A DNA stretch of 62,136 nucleotides from Chara braunii (GCA_003427395.1 BFEA01000052.1:1300986-1363121); one strand, 5' to 3'. Numbered from the stretch's first letter, positions 1 through 11,005 are shown. Numbers and translations are program-made. The notes: generated from the sequence alone by a model not told the origin.

Positions 1-33
<33 letters not shown>
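1..33. repeat. Poly-G run
   Basis: The window opens with 33 consecutive G. This may be a real homopolymer or an assembly edge or sequencing artefact; nothing in the adjoining sequence decides it. Confidence 0.9.
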
Positions 34-34
<1 letters not shown>

Positions 35-313
35 TTTGCAATGATGTTAAACGTTTGGAGATGGAATAAACTCTTATGTTGTTTGATAGTTATCTGAGGT
101 GAAGAAACAAGGAACGAGCCAGAATTTGAATTGGATACGGGATTGTATATCTTACCTGGGACGCGCTACGGCATTCTCATACTAGGATCTTCGTGGTTGC
201 GTCGGACTGTTATTACGGAGAATTACGGCCAGATTCTCTATAAACAGTTGCAGTGCGAGTATGATCTCTTGTTCTCACCATGATTAACACTGAGTGATGA
301 GCACACAGACTGG

Positions 314-329
314 TGGATATGTAGAACAC

Positions 330-396
<67 letters not shown>

Positions 397-409
397 TCTA
401 CATATTCCA
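314..409. repeat. (CT)29 microsatellite between inverted arms
   Basis: A pure CT run (335-392) lies between arms that are reverse complements: TGGATATGTAGAACACA at 314-330 and its near-complement at 392-409, which carries one extra T. The whole unit is a potential stem with a pyrimidine loop. Confidence 0.85.
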
Positions 410-419
410 CAAACACGCA

Positions 420-466
420 CGCACACACACACACACAGACACACACAATTCCACACACACACAATT

Positions 467-526
<60 letters not shown>

Positions 527-580
527 GGGCAAGCACGTAGCACGCACGCAAGCACGTAGCACGCACGCAAGCACGCACGA
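420..580. repeat. (CA)n microsatellite and GCAAGCACGTA-type short repeats
   Basis: Interrupted CA repeats from 420 become a pure run at 468-524, followed by short repeats built from GCACGCAAGCACGTA up to about 580. Low-complexity open frames across this stretch in both strands are not genes. Confidence 0.9.
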
Positions 581-593
581 GGCTCGTACTAGC

Positions 594-1040
594 GAGCTAC
601 AAACAGCGAAAGCACGCTAGTCCTGGTTAACCTCGAAATTCTTAGAGAGCGAACTAATCGCACTTGCGAAATTTATAGCATGCATGCTCTCGCGAGGGAT
701 ACGGGATTAGCCGCAAGTGATGAGAAAGAGAAGACAGGAAGTGCCTACGTCTACACGTCCAGGCCGCGGCGCGGGGGACGGAGCCACTCTCCGCGCAATG
801 ATCCGGGAATGCAAACGTGGGAACCACTTAGAACAAAGGAAGAGAGTGCATGCAAAGACGAGGCGGGAAAGAAGGAAACACAAGGCCAGCAAGAACAAGA
901 AGATTACAGTTGCGATTGCGCCCGCCAAAAGCCACAGTTACATACAAGATTAAGGCGCGGATGGAAATCAGAGCCCAGACCCTGTCGAGGCGCGGTGCGT
1001 GAGAGCAAGAAGTGTCGTGAAGCCAAATTGCAAAGTGCCT
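594..1040 (-). mobile_element. Fragment of a gypsy LTR (GYP-3/GYP-4 family)
   Basis: Read on the minus strand this stretch aligns with the U3 part of the GYP-3 LTRs at 26380-26760 and 36740-37110. Shared landmarks in order are the CGCCCTTAATCTTG block, the GCGATTGTAACTGT block, the region ending in a GTAGGCACTTCCT-like block, the GCATGCATGC stretch and the TATA box. It is clearly diverged from both GYP-3 copies. No matching internal region is seen nearby, so it is an old LTR remnant. Confidence 0.7.
670..677 (-). promoter_or_regulatory. LTR TATA box
   Basis: TATAAATT on the minus strand, directly after GCATGCATGC, in the same position as the TATA boxes of both GYP-3 LTRs. Three diverged copies keep it. 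Confidence 0.6.
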
Positions 1041-2261
1041 AAATTCCTAGTCTAAATCCTAATTGCAAAAAGAAAATTCCGAACGAAAAACAGTTTCGAG
1101 AGGCTGCAGGGGCTCGACATTAGTTCGAATTTTAGAAACAAAAATTCCCGCGTGCTAATCGCGCCAAAATTCCTAGTGCTCACAGCAGAACAAGAAAGAA
1201 GCTATGGCAACCGTTATTTCTCGCACTCGCTAGGGCGCGGTCACTCAATTGTCGGCGCGGGGCTTTCCCGGAGCCCGCCCAACAAATTCCAACAAAAACG
1301 AAAAAGAAGCGAGGGCATCCATGCAACTTGCCCAACCCTTCCCTGCTTATGCCCCTCGTCCATCAAAACCCTCCCGTTTCCCTACAGCAGCCTCGCGCAG
1401 GAAGTCGCGCGGTTACAGAAGATAGTTCGTCACAATGTTGCGTGCTTGCTATGGCTGAAAGACGACGCTGGGGACTGCTTCTGCTGCACAGGAGACGCGA
1501 AGCCGACGAGGCGATGGGCAATGCACGACAGGCGCGAAGGATGACAGAACTTCAGGGGCACAAAGGTGAACTATCGGGGTGTCTCCCGCCAGCGTGGGGC
1601 AGCCCCGAGTAGTTCAAAATTGAAGTGCCTCGTTCCCTTTTTTGTTTTTTGGAGGCCCGGCGTGGCCTCAATTTTTTTTTATTTTTTTTTTGTCTTGGTT
1701 CATGCGACATCCAACCCACCTCCCCAACTTTTTTTTTTTTCCTTTTTTCGCAACCCCTTGTTTTCAGGGTGCGCCACACCCAGTGCGTGCAAGTCGTGCG
1801 CTGTGGGCGGTGCGGCGCAAGTGCTGGGTGCAGTGCAAGTGGATGTGCTGCTTGTATGGTTGAGAACCAGCGCTCTTTTTTTTTTTTTTTTTTTTTTTTC
1901 CCTAAGCAAATGCTCCAATCTATTCGTGGGAAGCAGCACGTGCTGGGAACCGGGCCCAGCGTCCCATATCGAATTGTACAGATCATTAAGAACATTTGAG
2001 ATCATTTGAGCTACCGGGGCCATTACCCGGCTTCGGCTGAGATCAGTGTGTGAATATCTAGTGACCTATTAAGGAACTACTCATGCAGTAGGCTGCCACA
2101 GAGGTCCTACGAATGCTCACAACCCTCAGAATTCCTAACAAGCCCTTCTAAGACTTTCCAACACAGTCTTACTCCCTGCTGAGCTCTTCCAGGCCTCACG
2201 CCCCCACCCTGCTGGGTTACAGGGCAACACAACTCGCCCCAGCTCCGACCAGCGTCGTCCC
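1041..2261. other. No gene recognised; T-rich tracts
   Basis: The stretch holds several T runs of 10-22 bases (around 1672-1690, 1730-1747, 1877-1900), any of which could be the reversed poly(A) tail of a minus-strand retroposon, but no target-site duplication was found. Open frames here are short or low in complexity. Confidence 0.4.
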
Positions 2262-3520
2262 AGCAGCAAACCTTGGCTGTCCCTTGGGATGCCCACCCCA
2301 AAGCATCCCGAGATCTCTCTACCAGGCCTCACACTCCTGCATCAGCAGGTTACAGGGCAACACCCCAGCACCGGCCAGCGTCGTTCTGGCATCGAACAGC
2401 CGCAGATCACTGAGTATAACCGCTTCAAAACCGCCTAGGATGGGTTGCTAAGAGTCCCTAGAGTCCTAAGACATTCATAAGGACCACCTACAGATCAGAT
2501 AGGTGAAACCTATTCAATCCACCTACGACCACCACCAGCATGACTGTTTTCAGCACGAACCGAAGCTCTTCCAGGCCTCATGCTCCCATCAGGTTAGGTT
2601 ACAGAGTTGCACCACCTTGCTCCAGCACCGGCCAGCATTGCTCCAGTTACGACCCCCAATGACCACTGAGACTGCCCCCGCACACAGCCCCCCAGAGCTC
2701 TCTACCAGGCCTCACGCCCCCACTAAGCTAGGTCACAGAGTTGTGTCACCTGGCTCCGGCTCCGGCCAGCGTTGCTCCAGCATCAGTCTTCGAGGGCCAC
2801 TAAATTTTCAACCACCCTTCGCAGGATCACAGATGAATTGTCAGATAGCACCTATTCGTACAACTTCCTCGAGCGGCAAACCAAATGAAAAGAAATAGTA
2901 AACTTAATCTACATGATAGACTTATTCAAGAAGAAGGATCGCCCCCCCCTCCCCCTACCCCCTCAGCCCTACACTGCCTCCGCCGAGGTGAGTCACCCAC
3001 TCTCCCTCGGCCCCAATATAGGACCAACCCTCTACCCCCCTTTCCCAAGGAGCACACAGTTCCCACCTAAACAATGAGGATGATGGTGACGACCAACTCA
3101 CCTGCTGATGTGAACGGCAAACAATGCCTTGAAGAACAAACATCTAAAGATGACAAACTGATGATGATGCTGATGATGATGGTAGTGACGAGAATGAGAC
3201 CGAATGATGCTGCTGACCCTATGATTACAACAAGATGATGATACTGATGATACTGATGATGTCGATGATGATGATGATGATGATGATGATGCTGATGCTG
3301 CTGATGATGATGATACACCGCGCCCTGTGATGACAACAAGATGATGATGGTGCTGATGACGAGCACCTTTGATGATGAGCTAATGATGATGATGATAATG
3401 ATGGTCATGGTAATGATAAGCAGCGCCCTATGATGATGAACTTCGCCCACCGCGCTCTATGATGGTGAACTATTGATGATGGTAGTACAACGATGAGTAA
3501 CGAACAGCACCCCTGGAGTG
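2262..3520 (+). repeat. Dispersed repeat family X, copy 1
   Basis: This stretch aligns colinearly with 24464-26215. Shared landmarks are the CCCTTGGGATGCCCA block, the TCGTTCTGGCATCGAAC block, the GATAGGTGAAACCTATTCAATCC block, the GGTTAGGTTACAGAGTTGCACC block and a terminal GAT-rich array. No long open frame is shared, no terminal repeats were identified, and the family could not be assigned to a transposon class. Copy 2 has extra sequence near 24690-24750. Confidence 0.75.
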
Positions 3521-3664
3521 AAGACCTACACCTTGATGATGATAACAAACGGTACCCTGATGATGATGATGGTGATGACGAACCATTACCATGATGATGA
3601 TGTTGAACTACACCCTGTTGATGATGATGATGATGGTGATGACGAGCAGCACCCTGATGATGAC
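3146..3664 (+). repeat. GAT/ATG trinucleotide array (family X, copy 1)
   Basis: About 500 bases of imperfect GATGAT repeats broken at intervals by CAGCACCCTATGATGA-like interruptions. The same array type ends copy 2 of family X, so it belongs to the repeat rather than being an independent microsatellite. Isoleucine-, serine- and histidine-rich reading frames here are translations of the array. Confidence 0.85.
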
Positions 3665-4189
3665 GAATTTTGCCGCTACCTGCTTCCGTGTCTTTAACCG
3701 TTGAACCAGCTCAAAAGAACACATGAAACCGCCAGCTGATTTTGACGCTCCAGCTTGTAACCTCCCACTCCGCATGAGAAGATGCTCCTCACTTTCTGCC
3801 CGCACTGCCCAACCGATCTACACTAGATCCGTGCAGGAACATAGGAGCAGGGCCACTACCATGCCCAAGATCTCATGAAGACTATCCTAATCACCCCGAC
3901 AGCCTCCCCTTCCTCCAGCGTGTCAACCCGTGACACCACATAGACGAAGCACAAAGCAAGAGACCTCTTCAGCCTACGTTATCAAGGCTGGAAGAACTTT
4001 CGGCCGAAGCATCACGTCAATGGTCGCGCCAGACAGACCAACGGAACCTCGCGCCATCACCCACATCACCTCCTTGATATTCCTCGCTGGGAGCCATGCC
4101 GACAAGGCGCCACCAACTTACAAGCCGGCTCATGTCGATAGCGGAGCGGCGCGGCGCTCCCAGTCGCGCCGCGCCGCCAGGACTCCCCC
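3665..4189. other. No gene recognised
   Basis: No convincing coding, repeat or RNA signal. The GC-rich end (4140-4190) abuts the broken 3' end of the minus-strand LINE. Confidence 0.4.
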
Positions 4190-4199
4190 CCCAGGTGTT

Positions 4200-4788
4200 G
4201 GAGGGACTCGCTCTCATGAAGAGTGAGGCGTAGATTTTTGTCCATTTACGTAATTTGTCTATCATTTTTGCCAGCGGGCTAGCTGCCATTGTGTTGGCTG
4301 CCCCTTGGCTCTGTCATTTGGACTCCCAAGAAGCGCATGGGCTCGTTTGGGTCAGCCCACATCATACGTTCAGGGGTGGTAGTGGGTTTGTTGTTTCCCT
4401 TTGTGAGCCACCATCCTATCGCTTTCTTCCAGTTAATTTGCATTTGGGAGGCTAGTTGGAAAGCTTGTATTGCTCTTGTGAGAGCGTTGAAGGATGAGTT
4501 GGAGGCTCTGACGAGGACTGTTAGGTCATCGGCAAAAAGGATTGTGGGTGGGATATGATGGATTGAATTGGGGTAACATATGGATGGGTCTTTTCTTAGG
4601 TACGAGGCAATCACTTCCATAATGAATAGGAATATTGGTGCTGCTAGGGGGTCACCCTGTCTTACTGACGTGGTCATTTTATAGGTGTTAGAGATGTGCG
4701 GGACCCTTGGCTTGAGACTCTTGAGAGTGAGATGCCTGATTCGTCTAGGGTCTTGGTCCGACGGAATCCCATGATTTTTGGATGTCAT
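4200..4788 (-). pseudogene. LINE reverse transcriptase fragment
   Basis: This is the palm region of a non-LTR reverse transcriptase, which in a live element copies RNA into DNA at the nicked target. The motif RQGDP (fragment residues about 43-47) is followed by PIFLFIMEVI. The catalytic box is FADD (about 85-88), the LINE-type variant of YXDD, and a post-catalytic stretch with NWKKA and FLGVQ follows. The first frame stops at 4279. Thumb-like coding (PLAKMIDKLRKWTKIYASLF) continues in another frame to about 4200, so there is a frameshift near 4285. The fingers, the upstream endonuclease and the C-terminal domain are absent. It is a dead fragment; no start codon is meaningful. Confidence 0.85.
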
Positions 4789-4836
4789 GGTTTGGCGGGT
4801 GTGGGATCTGTGGCTACTTGGGTGGTATTACCTGGT

Positions 4837-5337
4837 TTAGGTGGTGAGGGGGCGCAGTTTCACCTGCCACGCATTTGCCTTTAAAACCCCTGTCAATTGC
4901 TCATCCCTTCCGCCGAATGCTGCGAATCCCTCCGTTATCGCTGCTGCCACTGTCGCTCTCTCTACTGGGATTTCTCCTCCCAACAGTCCGTACGGGATTG
5001 CCTGTAACACCTTCCCTGACTTCCAAATGAGGGAGCCCTGGATCTGGGTTTCCATCTTGTACCGTACCAGGTATGGTCTCAGGTCACTCGCCACACTGTC
5101 CTTCTCGTTGCTGAGCCATTCCTCTCGCCACTCTTCTCTAGGACCCAGTATGTGAGCCTCCATCGGATTGTCTTTTGAAAGTTTTGATACATTAGCGGCC
5201 AGTACCTTTTCTGACGGTTTTGTCAGGGCAATCAGGGACCACGATTTGTGTGCTGCTACCTCCCGGTCTTCATGTTCCTCGTTCCATTTGTATGGCATCA
5301 CACCCTCTTCCTGCAGCCTCCCTTGGCATCCAAGCAT
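4837..5337 (-). pseudogene. LINE ORF1/linker fragment
   Basis: A 166-residue open frame with balanced composition and no low complexity. It lies upstream of the reverse transcriptase fragment in the same orientation, separated by only about 50 bases. In a complete element the endonuclease and the first half of the reverse transcriptase would fill this gap, so the junction near 4790-4840 marks an internal deletion. The frame has no motif I recognise. It could be the C-terminal part of ORF1 or an inter-ORF region; the assignment rests on position only. Confidence 0.4.
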
Positions 5338-5443
5338 GCTGCTGTGACGATTTCCACGTTTTGTCCAGTCGCTTTCTTTTGGATGTTGGTTTTGCCTTCT
5401 GCAGATTCTCTGTTTTAATCCCTTAGCGTTGTTATTTGAGCTT

Positions 5444-6639
5444 TTAGGACTTCTCTCTGCCTACCCAGCTCATCCCTTTCATACAGTGTAGCTTCCTCTT
5501 CTTTGTTCTTGTTATTACCTGCTGTGTTTTTCTGCCACTTCCCATTTTCCCCTTTATTCCTTTTGGTTGGCTGGTCGCTGTGTACTTGTCTTTACGTTTT
5601 TGCCCATTGGTACAAAGTGTTGTGCTGCTCTCCTGGTTTGGTGATCTCATCAATTCTGTTCCCATATCGTTCTGCAAAAAAGTCAGAAAGTTATTGTTCT
5701 CTCTCCAACACTTCAAACCGGTTTTGAGTTGAAAGAGTGCTCTTTGTTTGTTCATTGGATTGCGTTATATTTTTTAGATTGATAAGGTGTGTCACATTAC
5801 CCATCTTGATATCGAATTCCACCTCTCTTGTCCTCTCCAGTTCCTTGACATAGTTGGCTAGCAGTTCAGCTTTTCCTCTTCTGGCCCATCTTCAGTTTGA
5901 TCGGTCTGTTCTGTTTCCCCTTCTGGCCCTGTCTCTCCCTTTTTTGCTGTCCTGAGACATGCTGTCATTTGGCTGTCCCTCTGCGTGATTTTCCACGCTT
6001 TCTGTGCTCTGGTCTTCCTTATTCTCCCTGTTGTTTCCATCTTCTTCCATTGTGTCTTTCCCGTCCCTTTGTCCTGCTGTTTTGTCCTGGTCTTCCCCCA
6101 TTCTGATGTCCTTGTTCTTTGCGTCCTCTTCCAACGCCTATAGGCCTTGCACACTTTTTCTTCCTTTCTTTGCTGTGTTGGTGGCATCTGAGTCAGTGAG
6201 GTCCCGTTCTGACGCGGTTGCCTTCCTGCTGGAGGTGTTTGAGGCTGATGGAGTTGCCTGGTCAGTCTTTCTTTTCAATGGCTTATTATTGCCAGCGCGT
6301 CCTCAAGCTGGGAGCTTTGCTGCCTTTTCAGGTCAGCACCCGAGTCACCGGTATCCTTCGGCTTGGTTTGAATTGCACTAGCAGGCGTCCCCTTGTTTGC
6401 AGATTTTCCATGTATGCCTTCTCTGCGAAAACTCCTGTTTTGATTAGTTCTTGCGTTGTTTGTTTGTCTTCCATTACTCCTTGTGCATCCAGGATTTCGC
6501 TGTTCAGATACCCTCCTTTGTCTCCTATTCTTTTCGACCCCTTTTTCTGCCATTCGCTTCTGTGTGGTGGGTAGATGTCTGGTTGGACCTTCCGCTCGCC
6601 CTGCAGTACCCAAACCCATTTCGGGTCCTCAAGTGTCAT
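5444..6639 (-). pseudogene. LINE ORF1 hydrophilic middle, frameshifted
   Basis: Several overlapping minus-strand frames (6639-6328, 6619-6275, 6187-5858, 5755-5444) are rich in K, E, Q, R and T. They read like one charged, disordered region broken by several frameshifts. The charged composition fits the linker of a plant-type LINE ORF1 protein, which binds RNA. No zinc knuckle is visible. The joining of these frames is inferred from orientation and composition. Confidence 0.35.
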
Positions 6640-7283
6640 ACCATAATCCCTCCCGTGTCTTGCATTCCACTAGGTTGGCCTGGAACTGTCCTGGGGCCCC
6701 TACTCTCTCCCTGTTGAGGGGCAGTTGCGATCCGTTCTGAGGTGGCCTTTCCCTCTTTATGTGAAGAACCGGGGATTGGTCTTGGTTGATGAGAAAACGG
6801 TGAGTTTTTGCCCATCTTTCTTGAAAAGCCAAGTATCTTTGGTATCTCGCCCGATGGTGTCTGCAGGCATGCTATTCTCGCATCATGATTGGGGACTAGG
6901 AATTCTGGTCCTGCCGACGGCCACTCAATGACAGGGTTGTTTGGGTAGGCATCCTGCAGCCTTTTTTCCACGAAGCTGTGCAGGCCCTCTGTCAGATTAT
7001 CAAATTGAATCCAGAAGTGGTTTCGCAGCATCACCTGTGGGTGTTTAGATGCACCGGGTTGCGGAGCTCTCCTGGGTTTCCATTTGGTAAACGTGACTAC
7101 TCCCTTGTTGCATTTGAGACTGTCCAAGGAGATGAGGTATTTGACATAGGCTCTATCTGGGCTGACTATCATCACTGTGTGTCTAGCCCTTTTGTGATAT
7201 GTGACTTTTGGTTCTGTTCCTGGTATTTCCTGTAGAGCTCTGAGGCTGTCCCAGACCCAGGCTCTTTTGCCATTTTGTGTCAT
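6636..7283 (-). pseudogene. LINE ORF1 N-terminal domain
   Basis: A 215-residue frame. Its first 110 residues include VVTFTKWKPRRAP followed by a WIQF-containing stretch and FVEKRL. A FTKWKP-type strand followed by a W-I-x-F strand and a helix resembles the DUF4283-like nucleic-acid-binding fold found in ORF1 of plant LINEs. From about residue 145 the frame becomes basic and low in complexity. The assignment to ORF1 comes from this resemblance and from its position 5' of the reverse transcriptase; the fold match is inferred by eye. A short related frame lies further upstream at 7750-7550. Confidence 0.5.
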
Positions 7284-7840
7284 TTCATCACGTTTTTGTG
7301 GAAAATTAAACAGAATTGCGTGCCTTTCATATACCTCATTCAGACTGGACTCGTCTTCTTCTGGGTGTTCTCATATCTCCATTGTTTGATCTCCACCCTT
7401 CGGATCTGGAATTGTTTCCGGAATAATGTTCACTTTGGCCTTTACTCTTGTGTTCGCGATGAGGAAGTCTAGCGCTCTTTGGCTGAGAGATTTGATCTGC
7501 GTATTGTTGTTTGTGTCTGGTGTTGCCGGAGTAGGTACATGTGATCCATTTACGGACTGTGCTTGGCCTTGTGTGCCCGGTTGTCCGTCTGCGTGTGAGG
7601 TTGCGCTGTCCCAGTTCCTTTAGCCTGATCTGGGCTCTCTGCTGCGTTGCAGTTTCCCCTGCCGGCCACTTCTGAATAGGAGCTGACCATGTTTTGGATG
7701 GTCCTGTGTATTATCCCGTTTTTTGGTTTCCCATGATTCCTTTGTTGCATGGGAAAATACTCTTTTGTTCGCTGTGTTCTGATGTTGCACTTAGTTTATT
7801 GCTGAAAAACGCTTGGATTATTGTTGGACAACTTGTTTTT

Positions 7841-9300
7841 GCTCACCATGGTGGGCAAGCTATCACATAGGTGACTGAAAGAATTGGATAATAATGTTGA
7901 ATAAATCCAAATACTAGGATAATCAAAGTTGATTCCCTGACGAGAGGTAGGTTTGAACGAGTTATAAAGATGTGATTACGACGTTGGTTTGATAACGAAA
8001 GTTGAATCACGTGTGTGATACTCCTACCCATTGCTGAATTGCACTTGCTTTGGTCGCTTTCCTGTTTGGATGGTCCTCTGACTCTTCTCCCATTTACCTG
8101 TGGACAATGTGGGACGGCGAGTATTGCTTAGTTCAGTTACTGGGGCGTGGAGTAATGATGGTGGGGAGGGAAGTGCGGTGGGTGGGGTGGTTGGTGGTTG
8201 ACTGTCGTACGACCCTGGTCTATAGCATTCTATTCGTCTTCTCTGAGCTCTGCGTGCAGCTCGTGGGGCAGGTGTCGGAGGTTGGGTGAATCTAGTCTAT
8301 CTTCCCGCTACGATCGGATCCTTGAAAAAATAACAGGTCTGGTCTTTTGTGACTACTCGAGTGTTTGCTGTCTTCTTCTTGTCCGTTTGCATTAAAAGGG
8401 CAGCGCGGTTGATCTCAAAGGTAGGTTGTTACAGTGGTGTGTGTGCTACTCACTCAACATTTCAGTGAAATGTTCCTTGCTAGGTTGCAAAAAAATTAAG
8501 TTCCACTGCCCTCGTTATCTGCATTTGCTTTCAGGAAGCAAATTCGATTCACTAGCAGTTCTAACGTAGGTCGCTATGATTATTGCTTCGTTTGTCTTGA
8601 AGTCCGTTTGCGCTTGTTTCTAATCCGTCCGTCCTCCTTTCGCTTGATCGCTGGCTTGAGATGCTTGGAGCGATCTTACCTCATGTTCCGTCGTCTGTTG
8701 TCTTGTTCTTGGTTGGACGCTCTTGATGCTCTGCTCGAGAAGGGTACTCCAGTGCTTCCTTTTTGGACTGTCCTCCCTCTTTTTCTCTCCCTTTCTCTCC
8801 GTTTCGTTCCTCTCCCTCTCTCCTCCCACCCGATTTCCATTTCTGAGATTGGAAAACATCTGTTTTTCCTCTTCATCTTCCTTTTTTGTCCTACTTCCCT
8901 TCTCAGCTCCCTTTCTTTCACGATTTTATCCGTTTGCTTGGTTCGTTTTGTGTTCGACTCCCTTGTAGCCCCTCTTCTGCTCCTCCACAACCCCTTTCTC
9001 TCCCACTTTGCAGTAGTGTCACGCCCAGGGGCGTGGCTTGGTGTGCCACGTGGAGGCTTGTCAGCCTCCCGCAACCTATTTCGCCTTTGGCTACGTGCTG
9101 CACGTTCATGTTTGAAAGGTTCACACGATGGCACGAACGCGTGCCTGCACGGTCGCACGAAGGTGCAAAGGCGTTCGAAGTCTCCTGGCACAGTGGGCCG
9201 GGCCGTGTGGGTTGGCACATCGCTAGCGCTCACTGGTGTTTAGTATTGTTTTCCTTTTTTTTCGTGCGTCGTTCTTCTTTTCTTTTTTTTCGTAGGGCCT
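7841..9300. other. No gene recognised
   Basis: T- and CT-rich sequence with several long but unrelated overlapping open frames in both strands (8608-9243), which is the pattern of pyrimidine-biased non-coding DNA. A short GC palindrome-like block around CACGCCCAGGGGCGTGGCTT at 9020-9042 recurs in altered form near 39340-39358 and may mark an LTR edge, but no pair was found. Confidence 0.4.
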
Positions 9301-9309
9301 CTCGCCCCA

Positions 9310-9505
9310 CTACTCAGTACATGCACAACACGACAAAAAACATGGCGGTGGCAGTGTATCTTTCCATGTTCTAGCAAAAGATTCATTCGCATGTTGCACG
9401 TGTTGTTTCTCCTTGCCTCGCTCCACTGCTCAGTGCATGCACGAAAGGCAAAAAATATGGTGGTGTATCTTTCCATGTTCAAGCAGAAGATTCATTCTCA
9501 TTTTG
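9310..9505. repeat. Direct repeats of a SINE-tail-like block
   Basis: Two direct copies (about 9310-9395 and 9424-9505) share CACTRCTCAGTRCATGCAC, then ATGGTGG and TGTATCTTTCCATGTTC, then AGATTCATTC. Part of the block recurs inverted at 9590-9615. They look like 3' parts of the SINE family described at 9540-9911. Confidence 0.5.
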
Positions 9506-9539
9506 CAATGTTGCGTAGTGGAGAGGGGCCCATCATTCT

Positions 9540-9712
9540 TGTACCCGACTATGGCCCTTGCTCCACTACTCCCCACGTGCAAAATGGGAATGAATCTTCT
9601 GATACACCACCATGTTAGCTAGGCACGTAGTCTTAGGGTGCTGCTCTTCTACTCAGCACATACATTGGGTTCAGGGGTCTACCGACTGAGCTAAGCAAGT
9701 TTTTTTTTTCTT
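9540..9712 (-). mobile_element. tRNA-derived SINE copy (box A only)
   Basis: On the minus strand an A-rich stretch is followed by TAGCTCAGTCGG (9693-9682), which matches the RNA polymerase III A box of tRNA genes (TRGCNNAGYNGG). It continues as GTAGACCCCTGAAC and then jumps to GAGTAGAAGAG and AAGACTACGTGCCT. Compared with the copies at 52753 and 59797, the segment holding the B box is deleted. The end near 9540 is approximate. Confidence 0.55.
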
Positions 9713-9779
9713 TTTTTGTGGTTTCTTCTGCTAGAACCTGGAGAGATACACCACCATGTTTTTGGAAGTTGGGCCTGTG

Positions 9780-9911
9780 GTGAGTAGTGGAGCCAGGCCC
9801 TTTTTAGTGGAGTGAGGCACATAGTCTTATGGGTGCAGCGACTGAGGGGCACTGCTCTCCTACTCACCACATACATCCGGTTCAGGGGTGCACCGACTGA
9901 GCTACGCCAGT
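9780..9911 (-). mobile_element. tRNA-derived SINE copy (box A only)
   Basis: A second minus-strand copy with A box TAGCTCAGTCGG at 9904-9893, followed by GTGCACCCCTGAACC and GTGAGTAGGAGAGCAG. The B-box segment is missing here too, so the two neighbours probably share that deletion. Confidence 0.5.
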
Positions 9912-10213
9912 TTTTCTTCTTTCTTTTTTTGGTTTGTGGGGGGGATGGGTGCATGTCTGTGCTGTTATTGTTTTTTCCCCTTTTCGGGGTGAGTTTTCTT
10001 TTTTCCCTTTTTCGCGGTGTGAGTGTGCCTGTTAGTAGTGTCCGATCCATGATGTATGGTTCGCCCCGCAGCAGGATATGCTGGAGGAGCACACAGCGCA
10101 GGAGGGGGAGATGGCTGGAGGGGGGGCTGATGCAGGAGCACGGCAGGGAGGAGATGGCAGACAGCCCCAGGAGCAAGGGGGAGGAGGAGGAGCAGGTCCG
10201 CGCGTGGTGGGCA

Positions 10214-10420
10214 TTACCTTTTTTTTTGAAAGTATCGTCCCAGCCTGGACAGATCTGCTAAGCGAGACCTCCACCTTGAAAAGAGCGTCGTACCATCTTC
10301 ACCTGAATAGAACGTACGGTCGTTATTGTATCTAGAGTGCAAGTTGCCCCAAATACAGCTATAATGACCATACGTTCCACTCGGGGGAGGACAGTAGGGC
10401 CTAAGTAAATACGAGGCCAC
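10214..10420 (-). repeat. Repeat with conserved NNDxxFYSGED coding-like block, copy 1
   Basis: On the minus strand about 90 bases align with 43790-43890 on the plus strand. Both copies translate in the same frame to a related peptide: SCIWGNLHSRYNNDRTFYSG here and SCTRGSFQSRCNNNDWAFYS there, each followed by ED. They differ by a 3-base indel, which keeps frame. The full minus frame is 68 residues and ends in a basic tail. Nature unknown; it could be an exon of a repeat-borne gene. Confidence 0.4.
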
Positions 10421-10579
10421 AGCCTCTATAAGCCCCTTTCAGGCCCTTTTCAGCAGCACGTTGGCCGCCCTAAGTGAAGGCAGGCTCGACGAGAACTGCA
10501 GGGCCTCTATTTCGGCCACTGCACAACTAAGGAAATTCAGGCAGTTGCGCAGCGCCAGTTGGTTGAAAGGAACCCAGGC

Positions 10580-11005
10580 CCTGGGCCGCCTGTTTGCATG
10601 TATCGAAAGCAGGGCCTGCGATTGATACGGGGTACGGGCCAAATACAGGCCGAAGGCAGTTGAGCACAAGCAACCACCTCAGGCCCTAGGCATGGTCTGT
10701 TTCAGGCTGGGCCTAAGGCTTGGGGCCTACCGGAAGCTTCTCGGGAAAGGTCCAGCGCAGCCTGGGACAGAACGCAGGCAGGTCAGAGGCCCTGGGCAGC
10801 CTGTTTGCATGTATCGAAAGCAGGCCCTGGGATGGATACGGGGTAGGGGCCAAATACAGGCCGAAGGCAGTCGGGCACAAGCAACCACCTCAGGCCCTAG
10901 GCCTGGTCTATTTCAGGCTGGGCCTCAGCCTACTGGGGCCTACTGGAAGCTTCTCGGGAAAGGCCCAGCGCAGCCTGGGACAGAACACAGGCAGGCCACT
11001 TCCAT
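10580..11005. repeat. 211-213 bp tandem duplication, GGCC-rich
   Basis: Two tandem units share a TGTTTGCATGTATCGAAAGC block (10591 and 10802) and a GGAAGCTTCTCGGGAAAGG block (10732 and 10945). AGGCC and GGCCT recur every 10-20 bases. The sequence style resembles the start of the GYP-1 type LTRs at 17500 and 41100, but no direct alignment is clear. Confidence 0.8.

Larger units (their letters stand above)
4190..7840 (-). mobile_element. Degenerate LINE (non-LTR retrotransposon)
   Basis: Minus-strand reading gives, in order, an N-terminal ORF1-like block (7283-6636), a hydrophilic middle (6639-5444), a further conserved-looking block (5337-4837) and then the centre of a LINE reverse transcriptase (4788-4200). 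The endonuclease and the first half of the reverse transcriptase are missing between 4837 and 4788. The reverse transcriptase also breaks off near 4195 before any RNase H, 3' UTR or poly(A). The 5' limit near 7840 is estimated from where coding-like sequence stops. Confidence 0.75.

Noticed and set aside
213-620. Open frames rich in Cys-Val, Arg-Glu or Ser-Leu over the first microsatellites
   Set aside because: They are direct translations of CA and CT repeats, open in both strands and several frames.
3067-3450. Histidine/isoleucine-rich minus-strand frame
   Set aside because: Translation of the GAT array; the same type of frame appears in copy 2 of family X and follows the repeat, not a gene.
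8608-9374. Overlapping frames of 160-211 residues in both strands
   Set aside because: They follow CT bias, overlap each other in several frames, and show no domain or conserved motif.
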